From Paenibacillus taichungensis (GTDB lineage: Bacteria > Bacillota > Bacilli > Paenibacillales > Paenibacillaceae), in assembly GCF_003287275.1 (NCBI RefSeq), contig NZ_QEVW01000039.1, forward strand, positions 1 to 40,820: a stretch of 40,820 bases of DNA. The letters are read 5' to 3'. How positions within the stretch are numbered: position 1 is the stretch's first letter; every line of letters starts with the position of its first letter. The notes beneath the pieces were generated by a model. It was not told where the DNA came from. It searched no databases and was given only the letters and a program-made list of their open reading frames with translations. The position numbers and the translations under genes are program-made. Of the stretch, positions 1 to 7,873 are shown piece after piece.

Positions 1-6
1 TATAAT
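1..6 (+). promoter_or_regulatory. possible -10 box upstream of the SecA-like gene
   Basis: The first six bases are a perfect TATAAT, about 90 bases before the chosen SecA start. The -35 region lies outside the window, so this is only suggestive. Confidence 0.3.
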
Positions 7-94
7 GGGGCAATATGAGGATATACGGAATGGATGCTGCCTAAAAAGTCATATTTTAAACCGCTTATTTCTACTGAGGAGGAATCAAATTCCG

Positions 95-2383
95 ATGAAT
101 GTAGTCGTCAAGTTAATACGTGAATTCAAAGAGCGCGATACCCGGCGTTTGTTGAAAGATTATCGAGACAAAGTGGAGCTTATCAGGAAACGGAATTTGG
201 AAGCTTGGGACGATCAGCGGCTGCATGCGGAATCCCTTCGGCTGCAAGAAGAAGCAAGATCAGGCACGCCTTTGGATGAGCTGCTTGTTGATGCTTATGC
301 GTTAGTCAGCGAGGCTGCGAAGAGAACACTCGGATTACGGCCTTACGATGTCCAGATTATGGCTGCTATCGCTTTGCACGAGAGGTTTTTGATCGAGCAG
401 CATACCGGTGAGGGAAAAACACTCTCTGCTGTTATGCCTGCTTATCTCAACGCGTTGACAGGCGAAGGCGTTCATGTGCTCACATTTAACGACTACTTGG
501 CAAATCGAGATGCAGAGTGGATGGGTCCAATCTACCGTTTCCTCGGGTTAACGGTTAGCTCGGTTCAAGCGGGCATGAGCCTGGTCGACAAACGGGAAGC
601 TTACACGAAGGATATAACCTATGTTACGGCTAAAGAAGCAGGGTTTGATTATTTGCGCGATACTATCGCATTAAATGAAGCTGATACCGTACATCGTGCT
701 TTTCATTACGTCATCGTCGACGAAGCGGATTCGCTCCTTCTTGATGAAGCTCGGGTGCCGCTAGTCATTAGTGGCGATTCGAGCGCTTCCAAGGGTGATG
801 GTGTTCTTTTCGCAGAAGTGGCCCGGCAGCTGCAGCCAGCAGAGCATTACGATTTTGACGAGTTCCAGCGGAACGTTTATTTGAATGATGCGGGTGCTGC
901 GAAAGCGGAGTTGCTGCTGAGATGCGGCAATTTGTACGATAGCCATAATAGTCATTTGTTAACTTCATTGAATTGTGCGCTGCATGTGGAATCGTTATTA
1001 AAAAAAGACGTCGATTACATCGTCCGAGACGGTGAAATTGAGCTAATCGAAGAACATACCGGCCGTGTGGCCGAGAACAGGTATTTGCCGGACGGGCTGC
1101 AAGCTGCGCTGGTGGCGAAAGAAGGGTTGCAGTGGAAGGCCGGCGGGAGAATTCTTGGTACGATTACCATTCAACACTTCATAAGCCTGTATTCAGGAAT
1201 TTGCGGAATGACGGCTACAGCGCACGCTTCAGCAATGGAATTCGAAGATATCTATGCGCTGCAAGTCGTGCGAATTCCGCCGAACCAGCCAAACATACGG
1301 GCCGACCACCAGCATCGGATTTACACCCATAAAGAAGCCAAATATAAAGCGCTTGTACAAGAAATCTCTTCAGTTCATAAGGCGGGACGCCCCATTCTTA
1401 TTGGTACGTCAAGCGTCGAGGAGTCTGACATGCTGGCGGAGGCGCTTGCCGCTGCTAGGGTACCTTGCCAGGTTCTGAATGCAAAAAATGATGCGAAAGA
1501 AGCCGAAATCATCGCTAAAGCTGGAGAAATAGGCGCGGTAACGGTATCTACGAATATGGCAGGGCGCGGCGTAGACATTCGTCTCGGCGGCGGTAATCCC
1601 GCTCAGGCAGAAGTGGTTGCCAAACTGGGTGGATTATACGTGATAGGTACACATGTGAACGAAAGCATGCGGATAGATAACCAGCTGCGCGGGCGTTCTG
1701 GCCGCCAAGGTGACCCGGGATCTTCCGTGTTTTATATAAGCCTGGAAGACGAGTTGATGCTTCGTTTCGGCATTCATAGACTGTTTCGCGCTCCCAGGCA
1801 GGAGGAGATTGTTGATGATCCGGCGCTCCGCAGCAAAATCGAACATATACAGCGCGTTATCATAGGTCAAAACTTCGATATTCAGCGGGAATTGAACTGG
1901 TATTCGGATATGGTGGAGGATCAGAGGCGAATCCTATACGAAGAACGGCTCGGAATATTGAAAGGCGAGAGAGTGCTGAGTCAATCGGAGCAGAGGGTAC
2001 GTCTTTTTTATATCGACGAGTTCTGGGCTGACCATCTGGCATACGTTTCTTACATTCGCGAAAGCATCCATCTCGAGAGTATTACCAGTCGCAATCCGAT
2101 CGACGAGTTTCATACGCAAATCACCCAAGCATTCGAGCAAATTCCGGCTAAAATAGATCATGAGTCGGCGAATATGCTTAGAAAACTTGGAGGTTCGAAT
2201 GATCCGGCGAAATGGGAAGAGTTCGGCCTGAAGAGTCCTATTTCGACTCGGACTTATATGATCAACGATCAATACAGCCAAGATAAGCGCAGTTCATGGA
2301 CCGGAACGACCGTATTGGCTTTCTGGGGCAGTAAGATTTTAAAGCTGGTACTGTGGCCGGTATATAAGCTGTCAAAATATTGA
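95..2383 (+). CDS. accessory SecA-type preprotein translocase ATPase (SecA2-like)
   Basis: This is a SecA-family motor ATPase, which drives proteins through the SecYEG channel. The nucleotide-binding motifs are clear: TGEGKT (Walker A, residues 104-109), DEAD (209-212), and the second-motor signature LRGRSGRQGDPGSS further on. I chose the ATG at 95 because a GAGGAGG ribosome binding site lies just upstream; an in-frame ATG at 5 overlaps a TATAAT and has no such site. The product is about 762 residues, shorter than housekeeping SecA (about 840), and lacks the cysteine-rich zinc-binding C-terminal tail. It ends instead in a hydrophobic, basic stretch (TTVLAFWGSKILKLVLWPVY). The short length and missing tail suggest an accessory SecA2-like protein. 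No SecY2 or dedicated substrate gene is seen nearby. A methyltransferase follows after 17 bases. Confidence 0.88.
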   Translation: MNVVVKLIREFKERDTRRLLKDYRDKVELIRKRNLEAWDDQRLHAESLRLQEEARSGTPLDELLVDAYALVSEAAKRTLGLRPYDVQIMAAIALHERFLIEQHTGEGKTLSAVMPAYLNALTGEGVHVLTFNDYLANRDAEWMGPIYRFLGLTVSSVQAGMSLVDKREAYTKDITYVTAKEAGFDYLRDTIALNEADTVHRAFHYVIVDEADSLLLDEARVPLVISGDSSASKGDGVLFAEVARQLQPAEHYDFDEFQRNVYLNDAGAAKAELLLRCGNLYDSHNSHLLTSLNCALHVESLLKKDVDYIVRDGEIELIEEHTGRVAENRYLPDGLQAALVAKEGLQWKAGGRILGTITIQHFISLYSGICGMTATAHASAMEFEDIYALQVVRIPPNQPNIRADHQHRIYTHKEAKYKALVQEISSVHKAGRPILIGTSSVEESDMLAEALAAARVPCQVLNAKNDAKEAEIIAKAGEIGAVTVSTNMAGRGVDIRLGGGNPAQAEVVAKLGGLYVIGTHVNESMRIDNQLRGRSGRQGDPGSSVFYISLEDELMLRFGIHRLFRAPRQEEIVDDPALRSKIEHIQRVIIGQNFDIQRELNWYSDMVEDQRRILYEERLGILKGERVLSQSEQRVRLFYIDEFWADHLAYVSYIRESIHLESITSRNPIDEFHTQITQAFEQIPAKIDHESANMLRKLGGSNDPAKWEEFGLKSPISTRTYMINDQYSQDKRSSWTGTTVLAFWGSKILKLVLWPVYKLSKY

Positions 2384-2400
2384 TGGGAGCGTGACGATCG

Positions 2401-3156
2401 ATGAACAACAGAGAACGGTTTTCGAGCCGGGTCGATTCGTATTTGAAATACCGCCCGAGCTACCCAAAAGAGGCTATTGACTATTTGTATGATGTCGTCG
2501 GTTTACGTGCGAACAGCAACATATCAGACATCGGTTCAGGTACTGGGATGATTTCAAAGCTGCTTTTGGAACGCGGAAGCGATGTAATCGCGGTCGAGCC
2601 AAATCAAGCAATGCGGGAAGCCGCTGAGCAAATGTTAGAAAGTAATCCGAAATTTATGAGTACATCAGGTTCTGCAGAGTCTACTGGATTACCTGATCAG
2701 TCGGTTGATTTTATTGTCTGCGCTCAGGCGTTTCACTGGTTCGATCGCTCCGCAGCCCAAATCGAGTTTCGCAGAATTCTGCGACCAGGTGGGAAGGTAA
2801 TACTCATCTGGAATTCTCGTCTTACAAACGGTACTCCGTTCCGGGAAGAGTACAATCAACTGCTTCATACATACGGAACCGATTACGAAAAAGTCAATCA
2901 CAAAAATATTTCTCAGAATATGCTGCTTTCTTTTTTTAAGGAAAGTTCAATGCATGAAATGCGATTCAGAATGACTCAGGAGTTCGATTTCGAGGGTTTG
3001 AATGGCAGGTTGTTATCATCTTCCTACAGCCCTTTCCCCGAACATCCAAATTACGATCCCATGATGAGAGAACTGCGGAATATATTCAATAGGAATAATC
3101 AAGATGGTTTGGTTGAATTCGATTATGAAACTGAGATTTATTGGGGCGAAGTATAG
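2401..3156 (+). CDS. class I SAM-dependent methyltransferase
   Basis: The protein has the Rossmann-type SAM-binding motif DIGSGTGMIS at about residues 40-49, an acidic residue ending the second strand (VIAVEPN), and a post-motif region VDFIVCAQAFHWFD typical of the Methyltransf_11/25 group. At 251 residues it is full length for the family. The N-terminal sequence FSSRVDSYLKYRPSYP resembles small-molecule methyltransferases of the UbiE/trans-aconitate type, but the substrate cannot be read from the sequence. It follows the SecA-like gene by 17 bases with GGGAG as ribosome binding site, so the two may be co-transcribed. A hairpin follows the stop codon. Confidence 0.85.
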   Translation: MNNRERFSSRVDSYLKYRPSYPKEAIDYLYDVVGLRANSNISDIGSGTGMISKLLLERGSDVIAVEPNQAMREAAEQMLESNPKFMSTSGSAESTGLPDQSVDFIVCAQAFHWFDRSAAQIEFRRILRPGGKVILIWNSRLTNGTPFREEYNQLLHTYGTDYEKVNHKNISQNMLLSFFKESSMHEMRFRMTQEFDFEGLNGRLLSSSYSPFPEHPNYDPMMRELRNIFNRNNQDGLVEFDYETEIYWGEV

Positions 3157-3168
3157 ATGATCAAAATG

Positions 3169-3203
3169 ATACCCAGCTATAGCTTGAGGATATAGCTGGG
3201 TAT
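3169..3203. terminator. hairpin between convergent methyltransferase and merR genes
   Basis: Perfect 13-bp arms (ATACCCAGCTATA and its complement) surround a 9-base loop. The T-run after it is poor, so termination may be weak. It sits between two convergent genes and could serve the plus-strand operon. Confidence 0.6.
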
Positions 3204-3247
3204 GTTTGTAGAATTTACGTCCATAGAGCCTTGTCACGACTGTAAGC

Positions 3248-3661
3248 CTAGATGTTGATTTTAAGTCGTAATTCAGCCATCATAGCCTCGGCTTGTTGTG
3301 GATCTTTATTCAGCAGCTTCCTGTATGTCAGCATCCAATTCAAAGTTACAAGCATATGATCGTATTCTTCCTTCTTGCGCTCGATCTCATTGATCTTCTG
3401 AAGAATCCATTCGATTACTTCTTGGTTGGTGCGTGCGTTCGTATCGTGATCTTGCAAAATCGTCTTTAGTTCAGCTAACGAGCAGCCGATGCCTTGAAAT
3501 TTCTTAATTAGCCTTAATCGCTCAATTGCTTCGTCAGAATAGTTGCGGTAATTATTCTTCTCTCGCTGAATATGCCTGCTATCAAGCAAACCTTCCTTCT
3601 CATAAAATCGAATGGTGTGGGGAGTTAAACCCATTAAGTCTGCTAATTCTTGAATTTTCAT
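3248..3661 (-). CDS. MerR family transcriptional regulator
   Basis: A winged helix-turn-helix of the MerR type occupies residues 1-70 (TPHTIRFYEKEGLL, then NNYRNYSDEAIERLRLIKKF), followed by a helical dimerisation segment with a coiled-coil look (INEIERKKEEYDHML). The start is placed at the ATG whose codon is 3661-3659: GGAGGT lies 11 bases upstream, whereas the longer frame would begin with a TTG inside that ribosome binding site. The product has 137 residues, normal for one-component MerR proteins. No conserved metal-binding cysteines are seen in the C-terminus, so an organic or redox ligand is more likely than a metal. It is divergent from the epimerase-like gene at 3759 and probably controls it. 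Confidence 0.9.
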   Translation of the reverse strand: MKIQELADLMGLTPHTIRFYEKEGLLDSRHIQREKNNYRNYSDEAIERLRLIKKFQGIGCSLAELKTILQDHDTNARTNQEVIEWILQKINEIERKKEEYDHMLVTLNWMLTYRKLLNKDPQQAEAMMAELRLKINI

Positions 3662-3683
3662 ATAAAATCCTACCTCCAAACGC

Positions 3684-3714
3684 TTGCCTTAGAGTTCACT
3701 TCATAGTTTAGACT
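3684..3714 (+). promoter_or_regulatory. MerR-type promoter with 19-bp spacer
   Basis: TTGCCT (3684-3689) and TAGACT (3709-3714) are separated by 19 bases, the over-long spacing that MerR-family regulators correct by untwisting DNA. The spacer contains AGAGTTCACT, part of an imperfect dyad resembling the MerR operators of Bacillus relatives. It drives the gene at 3759 and lies upstream of merR on the other strand. Confidence 0.6.
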
Positions 3715-3758
3715 GAAGTCATATCTTCGTCAAATGCTTAAGGAGGCGTAAAAATATT

Positions 3759-4589
3759 ATGCGTATATTTGTTACTGGTGCAGCAGGTTATATTGGTACA
3801 GCCGTTGTCCGCGAACTTATCAGTGCGGGCCATCAGGTCGTTGGGCTGACCCGATCGGAGAGTGGTGCTCACGTATTAGAAAGCCTGGGAGCTGAGGTGG
3901 CTTGTGGTGTGTTAGAGGATCTGGATATACTGCGCAGCTGTGCAGCCACTTCAGACGGCGTTATTCATCTGGCATTTAACCACGATTTCTCTAATTTCGC
4001 CGCATCCCTGGCAGCTGATCTTCGCGCCATCGAAGCAATGGGAGAGGCGCTTGCCGGCTCCGGTAAACCACTTGTTATTACAGCACATGCGAATGGCAAA
4101 GCATCGGAGGATGCGGCACTTTCATTTATAGAACAAGGCGTGAGAGCATCGATCGTTTCGCTTGCACCTTCCGTTCATGGAGAAGGAGATAAAGGCTTCG
4201 TCCCGCAACTAATCCGGATCGCGCAGGAAAGAGGCTCTTCCGCTTACATTGGAGATGGTTCTAACCGTTGGCCAGCAATTCACCGCTTGGATGCGGCAGT
4301 TTTATTCCGGCTCGCTGTGGAATCTGCGCCTGCGGGCGCACGACTGGATGGCGTGCACGATGAAGGTATTACGTTCAGAGACATTGCCGCAGCTATTGGC
4401 CGTCATGTGAATGTGCCAGTAGTCAGCATCCCGCCTGAAGAAGCGCAAGCCATCTTCGGTTTTCTAGGCATGGTCGCGTCGCTTGACTTAGCCAGATCAA
4501 GTGAAGGGACGAAGGAGCTTCTCGACTGGGAGCCTGTCCAGCAAGGACTTCTCGCAGATCTGGAACAAGGACATTATTTCACGAAATAG
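3759..4589 (+). CDS. NAD(P)-dependent epimerase/dehydratase-like oxidoreductase (atypical/extended SDR)
   Basis: The N-terminus MRIFVTGAAGYIGTAVVREL is a typical GxxGxxG dinucleotide-binding fold of the extended SDR class. The 276-residue length and the region SLAPSVHGEGDKGFVPQLI match NAD-dependent epimerase/dehydratases that act on small molecules. The classical catalytic YxxxK is not evident, as in many atypical SDR members, so the reaction is unknown. AAGGAGG precedes the ATG. The gene stands alone after the MerR-type promoter and ends before a strong bidirectional terminator, which points to a single-gene MerR-regulated transcript. Confidence 0.85.
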   Translation: MRIFVTGAAGYIGTAVVRELISAGHQVVGLTRSESGAHVLESLGAEVACGVLEDLDILRSCAATSDGVIHLAFNHDFSNFAASLAADLRAIEAMGEALAGSGKPLVITAHANGKASEDAALSFIEQGVRASIVSLAPSVHGEGDKGFVPQLIRIAQERGSSAYIGDGSNRWPAIHRLDAAVLFRLAVESAPAGARLDGVHDEGITFRDIAAAIGRHVNVPVVSIPPEEAQAIFGFLGMVASLDLARSSEGTKELLDWEPVQQGLLADLEQGHYFTK

Positions 4590-4636
4590 TCTAACTGGAA
4601 TAAATCATACGTCTTGCTGTCGATGTGATGCTCAAA

Positions 4637-4680
4637 CAAAAAAATCGTTGCCTAAGTATAAAGTAGGCAACGATTTTTTG
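4637..4680. terminator. bidirectional intrinsic terminator
   Basis: A stem containing AATCGTTGCCTA and its complement is flanked by A-runs on the left and T-runs on the right, with a 9-base loop. It can end both the epimerase-like transcript (+) and the convergent hydrolase transcript (-). Confidence 0.9.
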
Positions 4681-4696
4681 TTTTTATCTATCATGA

Positions 4697-6079
4697 TTAA
4701 TCTAAACTATCCAAGAAGGCTAGTTTTCTCTGAATATAAGTTCGAGTTGCTTTAGTATCAATCGTGTTCATATATCCATGAACTTCTTTGCTCTCATTGA
4801 GCTCAGGAATATATAAATCTGTCTTGACCCCTAATTCTTTTAAGCGGTTATAATAATCTTCAGCCTGATCTGGGAATGTCCCCGTGTTGCCATCCGTTAT
4901 AAAAGTTGGAGGGAAATTACTCGTCGCTCTTGGTATTACATTTAAGGATTGTAAGATATCTTTATCAGCGCTAACCACCGGCTGACCAATGTATGCACTC
5001 CCTGATTGAGCGAAAATATAGTCAGTCACGATGTCTTCGGTTACGGTTCTATGGCCCCGACTAAAGTCAAGAATGGGTACTTCTAATACTAAAGCTTTGA
5101 TATCCGCAAGCTCTATGACAGGATTAATATCCATTTCTTTCGCATACTCAGGGTTAGCTTGAATTGTCACAAAGTCTGCAGCAATAAATCCACCTGCGCT
5201 TCCCCCGCCAAAGATTACATTGTTCATATTAATTCCGTACTGTTTTCCATTTTGCTGCATATATTGCACGGCTTCTGATAATTGTTTTATGGGTGTTGGG
5301 TGTATATATTCAGGAGCTAAAGCATAGTTTATCGTCACCACATTATAACCATGATCAACCATTAATTCATAATGATATAACATTGTATTTGAAGCCGCTC
5401 CTGCGTTAGGATCACCTCCAATTGAATCTCCCGCTATAAAGCCACCACCATGCACATAAAAGTATGTTGGACGTTCTTTATCAAATGGACCATCGGGTGT
5501 AATGATATTTAAAAAACTTCTTGGATACTTTTCTCCATATTGAATATTGGTTGTTAGATGATACTTTCCATCAATAATTGTGGTAGTAGATGGTTCTGCT
5601 GTATAAGTATTTTCTGCTCCAGAACTGCTTTGCAAATATAAAGCAACGGGCTTTGGCGTTGCTGTAAATAATATTAATATGGATGTCCCCAACATCAAAA
5701 CAAGGACTAGAACCCATTTGCTAATTCTCAACGTTAATGATTTGAAGCTTCGATTCATTTTCTTATGCATGCCTAAGGCAAAGATAATTAATGCAAACCC
5801 GGTTATTACAAATGAAATTTGTGCAACTACAAATAATCCAATTTTATCAAATATCATCCATAGGATTTCAGTAGCTATAAACAAAGCTGATATACCTAAC
5901 CAGGCACGATAAACCTTTTCATTTAAGTGCTTCTTAACGACTAGAATATGAATTACAGACACAACCATGGCTACGATTCCTAATGGGATAAGATAATTGA
6001 TGAAAAATGACTGTGACCAAGACAATAAGATCGTAATTAACCCTACAATAACTCCGTATAACCTCATACTAAATTTCAT
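4697..6079 (-). CDS. membrane-anchored alpha/beta hydrolase (acetyl-esterase/lipase-like)
   Basis: The first 140 residues hold about five hydrophobic helices (near 7-25, 29-49, 60-77, 82-104 and 119-140). The rest is a hormone-sensitive-lipase-type alpha/beta hydrolase: HGGGF forms the oxyanion hole near residue 213, GGGSAGG carries the nucleophile serine, and FITDGNTGTFPDQ and EVHGYM supply the likely aspartate and histidine. The catalytic domain should lie outside the membrane. The ATG overlaps the end of the marR gene by 11 bases, with AAGGA as ribosome binding site, so the two form a translationally linked operon. Carboxylester substrates are inferred from the family; the true substrate is unknown. 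The long multi-helix N-terminus is unusual beside typical soluble acetyl esterases of about 310 residues. Confidence 0.85.
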   Translation of the reverse strand: MKFSMRLYGVIVGLITILLSWSQSFFINYLIPLGIVAMVVSVIHILVVKKHLNEKVYRAWLGISALFIATEILWMIFDKIGLFVVAQISFVITGFALIIFALGMHKKMNRSFKSLTLRISKWVLVLVLMLGTSILILFTATPKPVALYLQSSSGAENTYTAEPSTTTIIDGKYHLTTNIQYGEKYPRSFLNIITPDGPFDKERPTYFYVHGGGFIAGDSIGGDPNAGAASNTMLYHYELMVDHGYNVVTINYALAPEYIHPTPIKQLSEAVQYMQQNGKQYGINMNNVIFGGGSAGGFIAADFVTIQANPEYAKEMDINPVIELADIKALVLEVPILDFSRGHRTVTEDIVTDYIFAQSGSAYIGQPVVSADKDILQSLNVIPRATSNFPPTFITDGNTGTFPDQAEDYYNRLKELGVKTDLYIPELNESKEVHGYMNTIDTKATRTYIQRKLAFLDSLD

Positions 6080-6545
6080 TTTTAACCATATCCTTCTTTA
6101 TGTTATTTAGTTGTGTATCAATCACAGATAGATATTGGTTTAATTCCTCCAGCTCTTTAACAGTGAGTTTGTTTCCTAAAGGCATCAATACAGCCAAAAT
6201 TTTCTGTCTCTCTTCCAACACAATGTGCTTTCCTTTTTCGGTTAACTCAAGCCAGACCACTCGTTTATCTTTTTCGTTATACTCACGTTTAATTAATTCT
6301 TTATCTGTTAATCGATTCACAATAGCAGTAATAGAACTTTTTTTGACATTTAGTGCTTTAGCCAAAAAACTGGATGTGCAATGATCAGTCGTATTAATGA
6401 CATTCAATAAATTAAACTGGTCTGGAGTAACACTGCTATCTTTTGAAATATTCTTCTGAATAGATTGCATACTAATTGAGATTGATATGGCTCTCTGAGT
6501 ATACAGATCAATATGTTGTTCTAATTGCTTTCTATCCATATCCAT
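6069..6545 (-). CDS. MarR family transcriptional regulator
   Basis: The product is a winged helix-turn-helix protein of about 158 residues. The recognition part is SSFLAKALNVKKSSITAIVN and the wing is KREYNEKDKRVVWLELTEKG, both typical of MarR. The ATG at 6545 is preferred because AAAGGAG sits 9 bases before it; an upstream in-frame ATG at 6566 has no ribosome binding site and falls in the operator. It is the first gene of an operon with the membrane hydrolase. A large palindrome covers the space between its promoter and start, so autorepression relieved by a small ligand is the likely mode. Confidence 0.9.
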   Translation of the reverse strand: MDMDRKQLEQHIDLYTQRAISISISMQSIQKNISKDSSVTPDQFNLLNVINTTDHCTSSFLAKALNVKKSSITAIVNRLTDKELIKREYNEKDKRVVWLELTEKGKHIVLEERQKILAVLMPLGNKLTVKELEELNQYLSVIDTQLNNIKKDMVKNEI

Positions 6546-6564
6546 AGTTAATTGCTCCTTTATC

Positions 6565-6607
6565 ATATTAGTTTCATTGTCTAACGGTTAGATTGTGAAA
6601 CTAATAT
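6565..6607. promoter_or_regulatory. large palindromic MarR operator
   Basis: The centre is at 6586. Outer arms ATATTAGTTTCA (6565-6576) and TGAAACTAATAT (6596-6607) are perfect over 12 bp; inner arms TCTAAC (6580-6585) and GTTAGA (6587-6592) are perfect over 6 bp; only three pairs between them fail. It also parses as two TTAG-N9-CTAA sites (6568-6584 and 6588-6604). It overlaps the -10 box and the transcript start region of marR. Confidence 0.75.
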
Positions 6608-6632
6608 TAACAGCATGTTTTTTTTAAGTCAA
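6604..6632 (-). promoter_or_regulatory. near-consensus sigma-A promoter of marR-hydrolase operon
   Basis: Read on the minus strand: TTGACT (6632-6627), 17-base spacer, TAATAT (6609-6604). The -10 box shares four bases with the palindromic operator, fitting repression by occlusion. Confidence 0.8.
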
Positions 6633-6703
6633 CCGCAAAACAAGAGCAATGTTATTGTTGGTTTTTAATTCTATGTTCTAAACACCTTGTCGTGAGACAA
6701 AAC

Positions 6704-6870
6704 ATGGACCCGAAAAAAGTTACTAAAGGCGCTATATTAGCGGCTTTTTTTTTATTTTAGCGATACAAGTTCTTGTCCCGCTTTCCGGAATGAGCTATTG
6801 GAACGATCCAAGACACACTTCCTTAATATTTTATAAGAAATTCTTGAAATTTCAGAAATTTAAGCGATAG
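6704..6870 (+). pseudogene. possible small membrane-protein relic, frameshifted in a T-run
   Basis: From the ATG at 6704 the frame reads MDPKKVTKGAILAAFFLF and stops at 6758. One extra T in the nine-T run (6745-6753) would join it to LAIQVLVPLSGMSYWNDPRH and on to a stop at 6868, giving about 55 residues with one membrane helix. No good ribosome binding site is seen. The same stretch also reads as a weak hairpin (GGCGCTA/TAGCGGC, 6728-6744) followed by T's, so it may be an orphan terminator instead. Not recognised as a known family. Confidence 0.25.
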
Positions 6871-6884
6871 GGGGGTGCTAATAT
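6831..6884 (+). promoter_or_regulatory. ABC-operon promoter with shared regulon element (copy 1)
   Basis: TTATAAGAAATTCTT (6831-6845) is followed by a second AGAAATTT (from 6854), giving AGAAATT direct repeats 18 bp apart, then an extended -10 TGCTAATAT (6876-6884). No decent -35 box exists at the right distance, as expected for an activator-dependent promoter. The same 15-mer, repeat spacing and -10 recur at 18081-18135. The likely activator is the AraC-type response regulator at 12229 (inference). Confidence 0.7.
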
Positions 6885-6913
6885 ACAAATACAAACAAAG
6901 ACGAGGTGATGAT

Positions 6914-7861
6914 ATGCAAGTGAAATTGGCAGCGGACGCCATTCCCCTCTCCAAAAAGCGGAAGTCATGGATAAGGACGATCCAAAAATATAAAGTGATG
7001 TATGCTCTCTTATTACCAGCCTTAATTTACTTTGCCGTATTCAAATACATTCCTATGGCGGGAATATTGATTGCTTTTAAAAACTACAACCTAGCTTTGG
7101 GCGTATGGGATAGCCCGTGGGTGGGATTCAAAAATTTTACGGATTTTATGAACGGCGTTTATTTCTGGGACATCATGAAAAATACAATTGTTATATCGCT
7201 GTATAAGCTGTTGTTTGGTTTCTCCGCTCCCATCTTACTTGCTTTACTGCTTAATGAAGTTCATACCCAATGGTTTAAGAAAATCGTACAAACCATTACG
7301 TATTTACCCCACTTTCTGTCTTGGGTCATTGTGTATGGATTGATGGTAGCATTATTAGCCCCAGGCGATGGCCTTTTTAATATGATTTTGAAGGAAAGTG
7401 GTTTTCAGCCCATCTCATTTCTAACGGAGCCTGCTTGGGGAAGACTGCTGGTCATCGCATCTGAAATATGGAAGGACATTGGATGGGGAGCGATACTGTA
7501 CCTCGCTGCATTAGCAGGTATTGATCCAAGCTTATATGAAGCGGCTCGAATGGATGGCGCTTCCAAATGGAGACAGCTCTGGCATATCACTTTACCCGGC
7601 ATTCGAGGAGTCATTATTCTGATGCTGATCCTTAAATTAAGCCATATTCTGGATGCTGGCTTTGACCAGATATTCATGTTTGCCAACACCTTTAACCAGG
7701 AGAAGATCGACATTATCGACACATGGGTATACCGTGAAGGGTTGGAGCGTCTTAAGATTGGCTTGGCTACTGCTGTAGGATTGTTTAAAGCTGTCATTGG
7801 ATTTGGTTTAGTTTTGGCAGCAAATAAGCTCGCCAAAAAATTCGATGGGCAAATTTGGTGA
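6914..7861 (+). CDS. carbohydrate ABC transporter permease, LplB-like
   Basis: This is an integral-membrane permease of the binding-protein-dependent sugar importer family. It has about six hydrophobic helices (first at ALLLPALIYFAVF) and the EAA loop EAARMDGAS followed by ITLPGI, which contacts the ATPase. The FKNYN...FKNF region after helix one is characteristic of the LplB/YtcP subgroup in Paenibacillus. The ATG at 6914 follows GAGGTG; the longer frame begins inside the promoter. At 315 residues it is normal length. The second permease starts 12 bases after its stop. No ATPase gene is nearby. Confidence 0.93.
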   Translation: MQVKLAADAIPLSKKRKSWIRTIQKYKVMYALLLPALIYFAVFKYIPMAGILIAFKNYNLALGVWDSPWVGFKNFTDFMNGVYFWDIMKNTIVISLYKLLFGFSAPILLALLLNEVHTQWFKKIVQTITYLPHFLSWVIVYGLMVALLAPGDGLFNMILKESGFQPISFLTEPAWGRLLVIASEIWKDIGWGAILYLAALAGIDPSLYEAARMDGASKWRQLWHITLPGIRGVIILMLILKLSHILDAGFDQIFMFANTFNQEKIDIIDTWVYREGLERLKIGLATAVGLFKAVIGFGLVLAANKLAKKFDGQIW

Positions 7862-7873
7862 GGTGGTTTTAAT

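Noticed and set aside
1934..2281. Minus-strand open frame inside the SecA-like gene
   Set aside because: It lies wholly within a well-supported SecA coding region and its product shows no recognisable domain.
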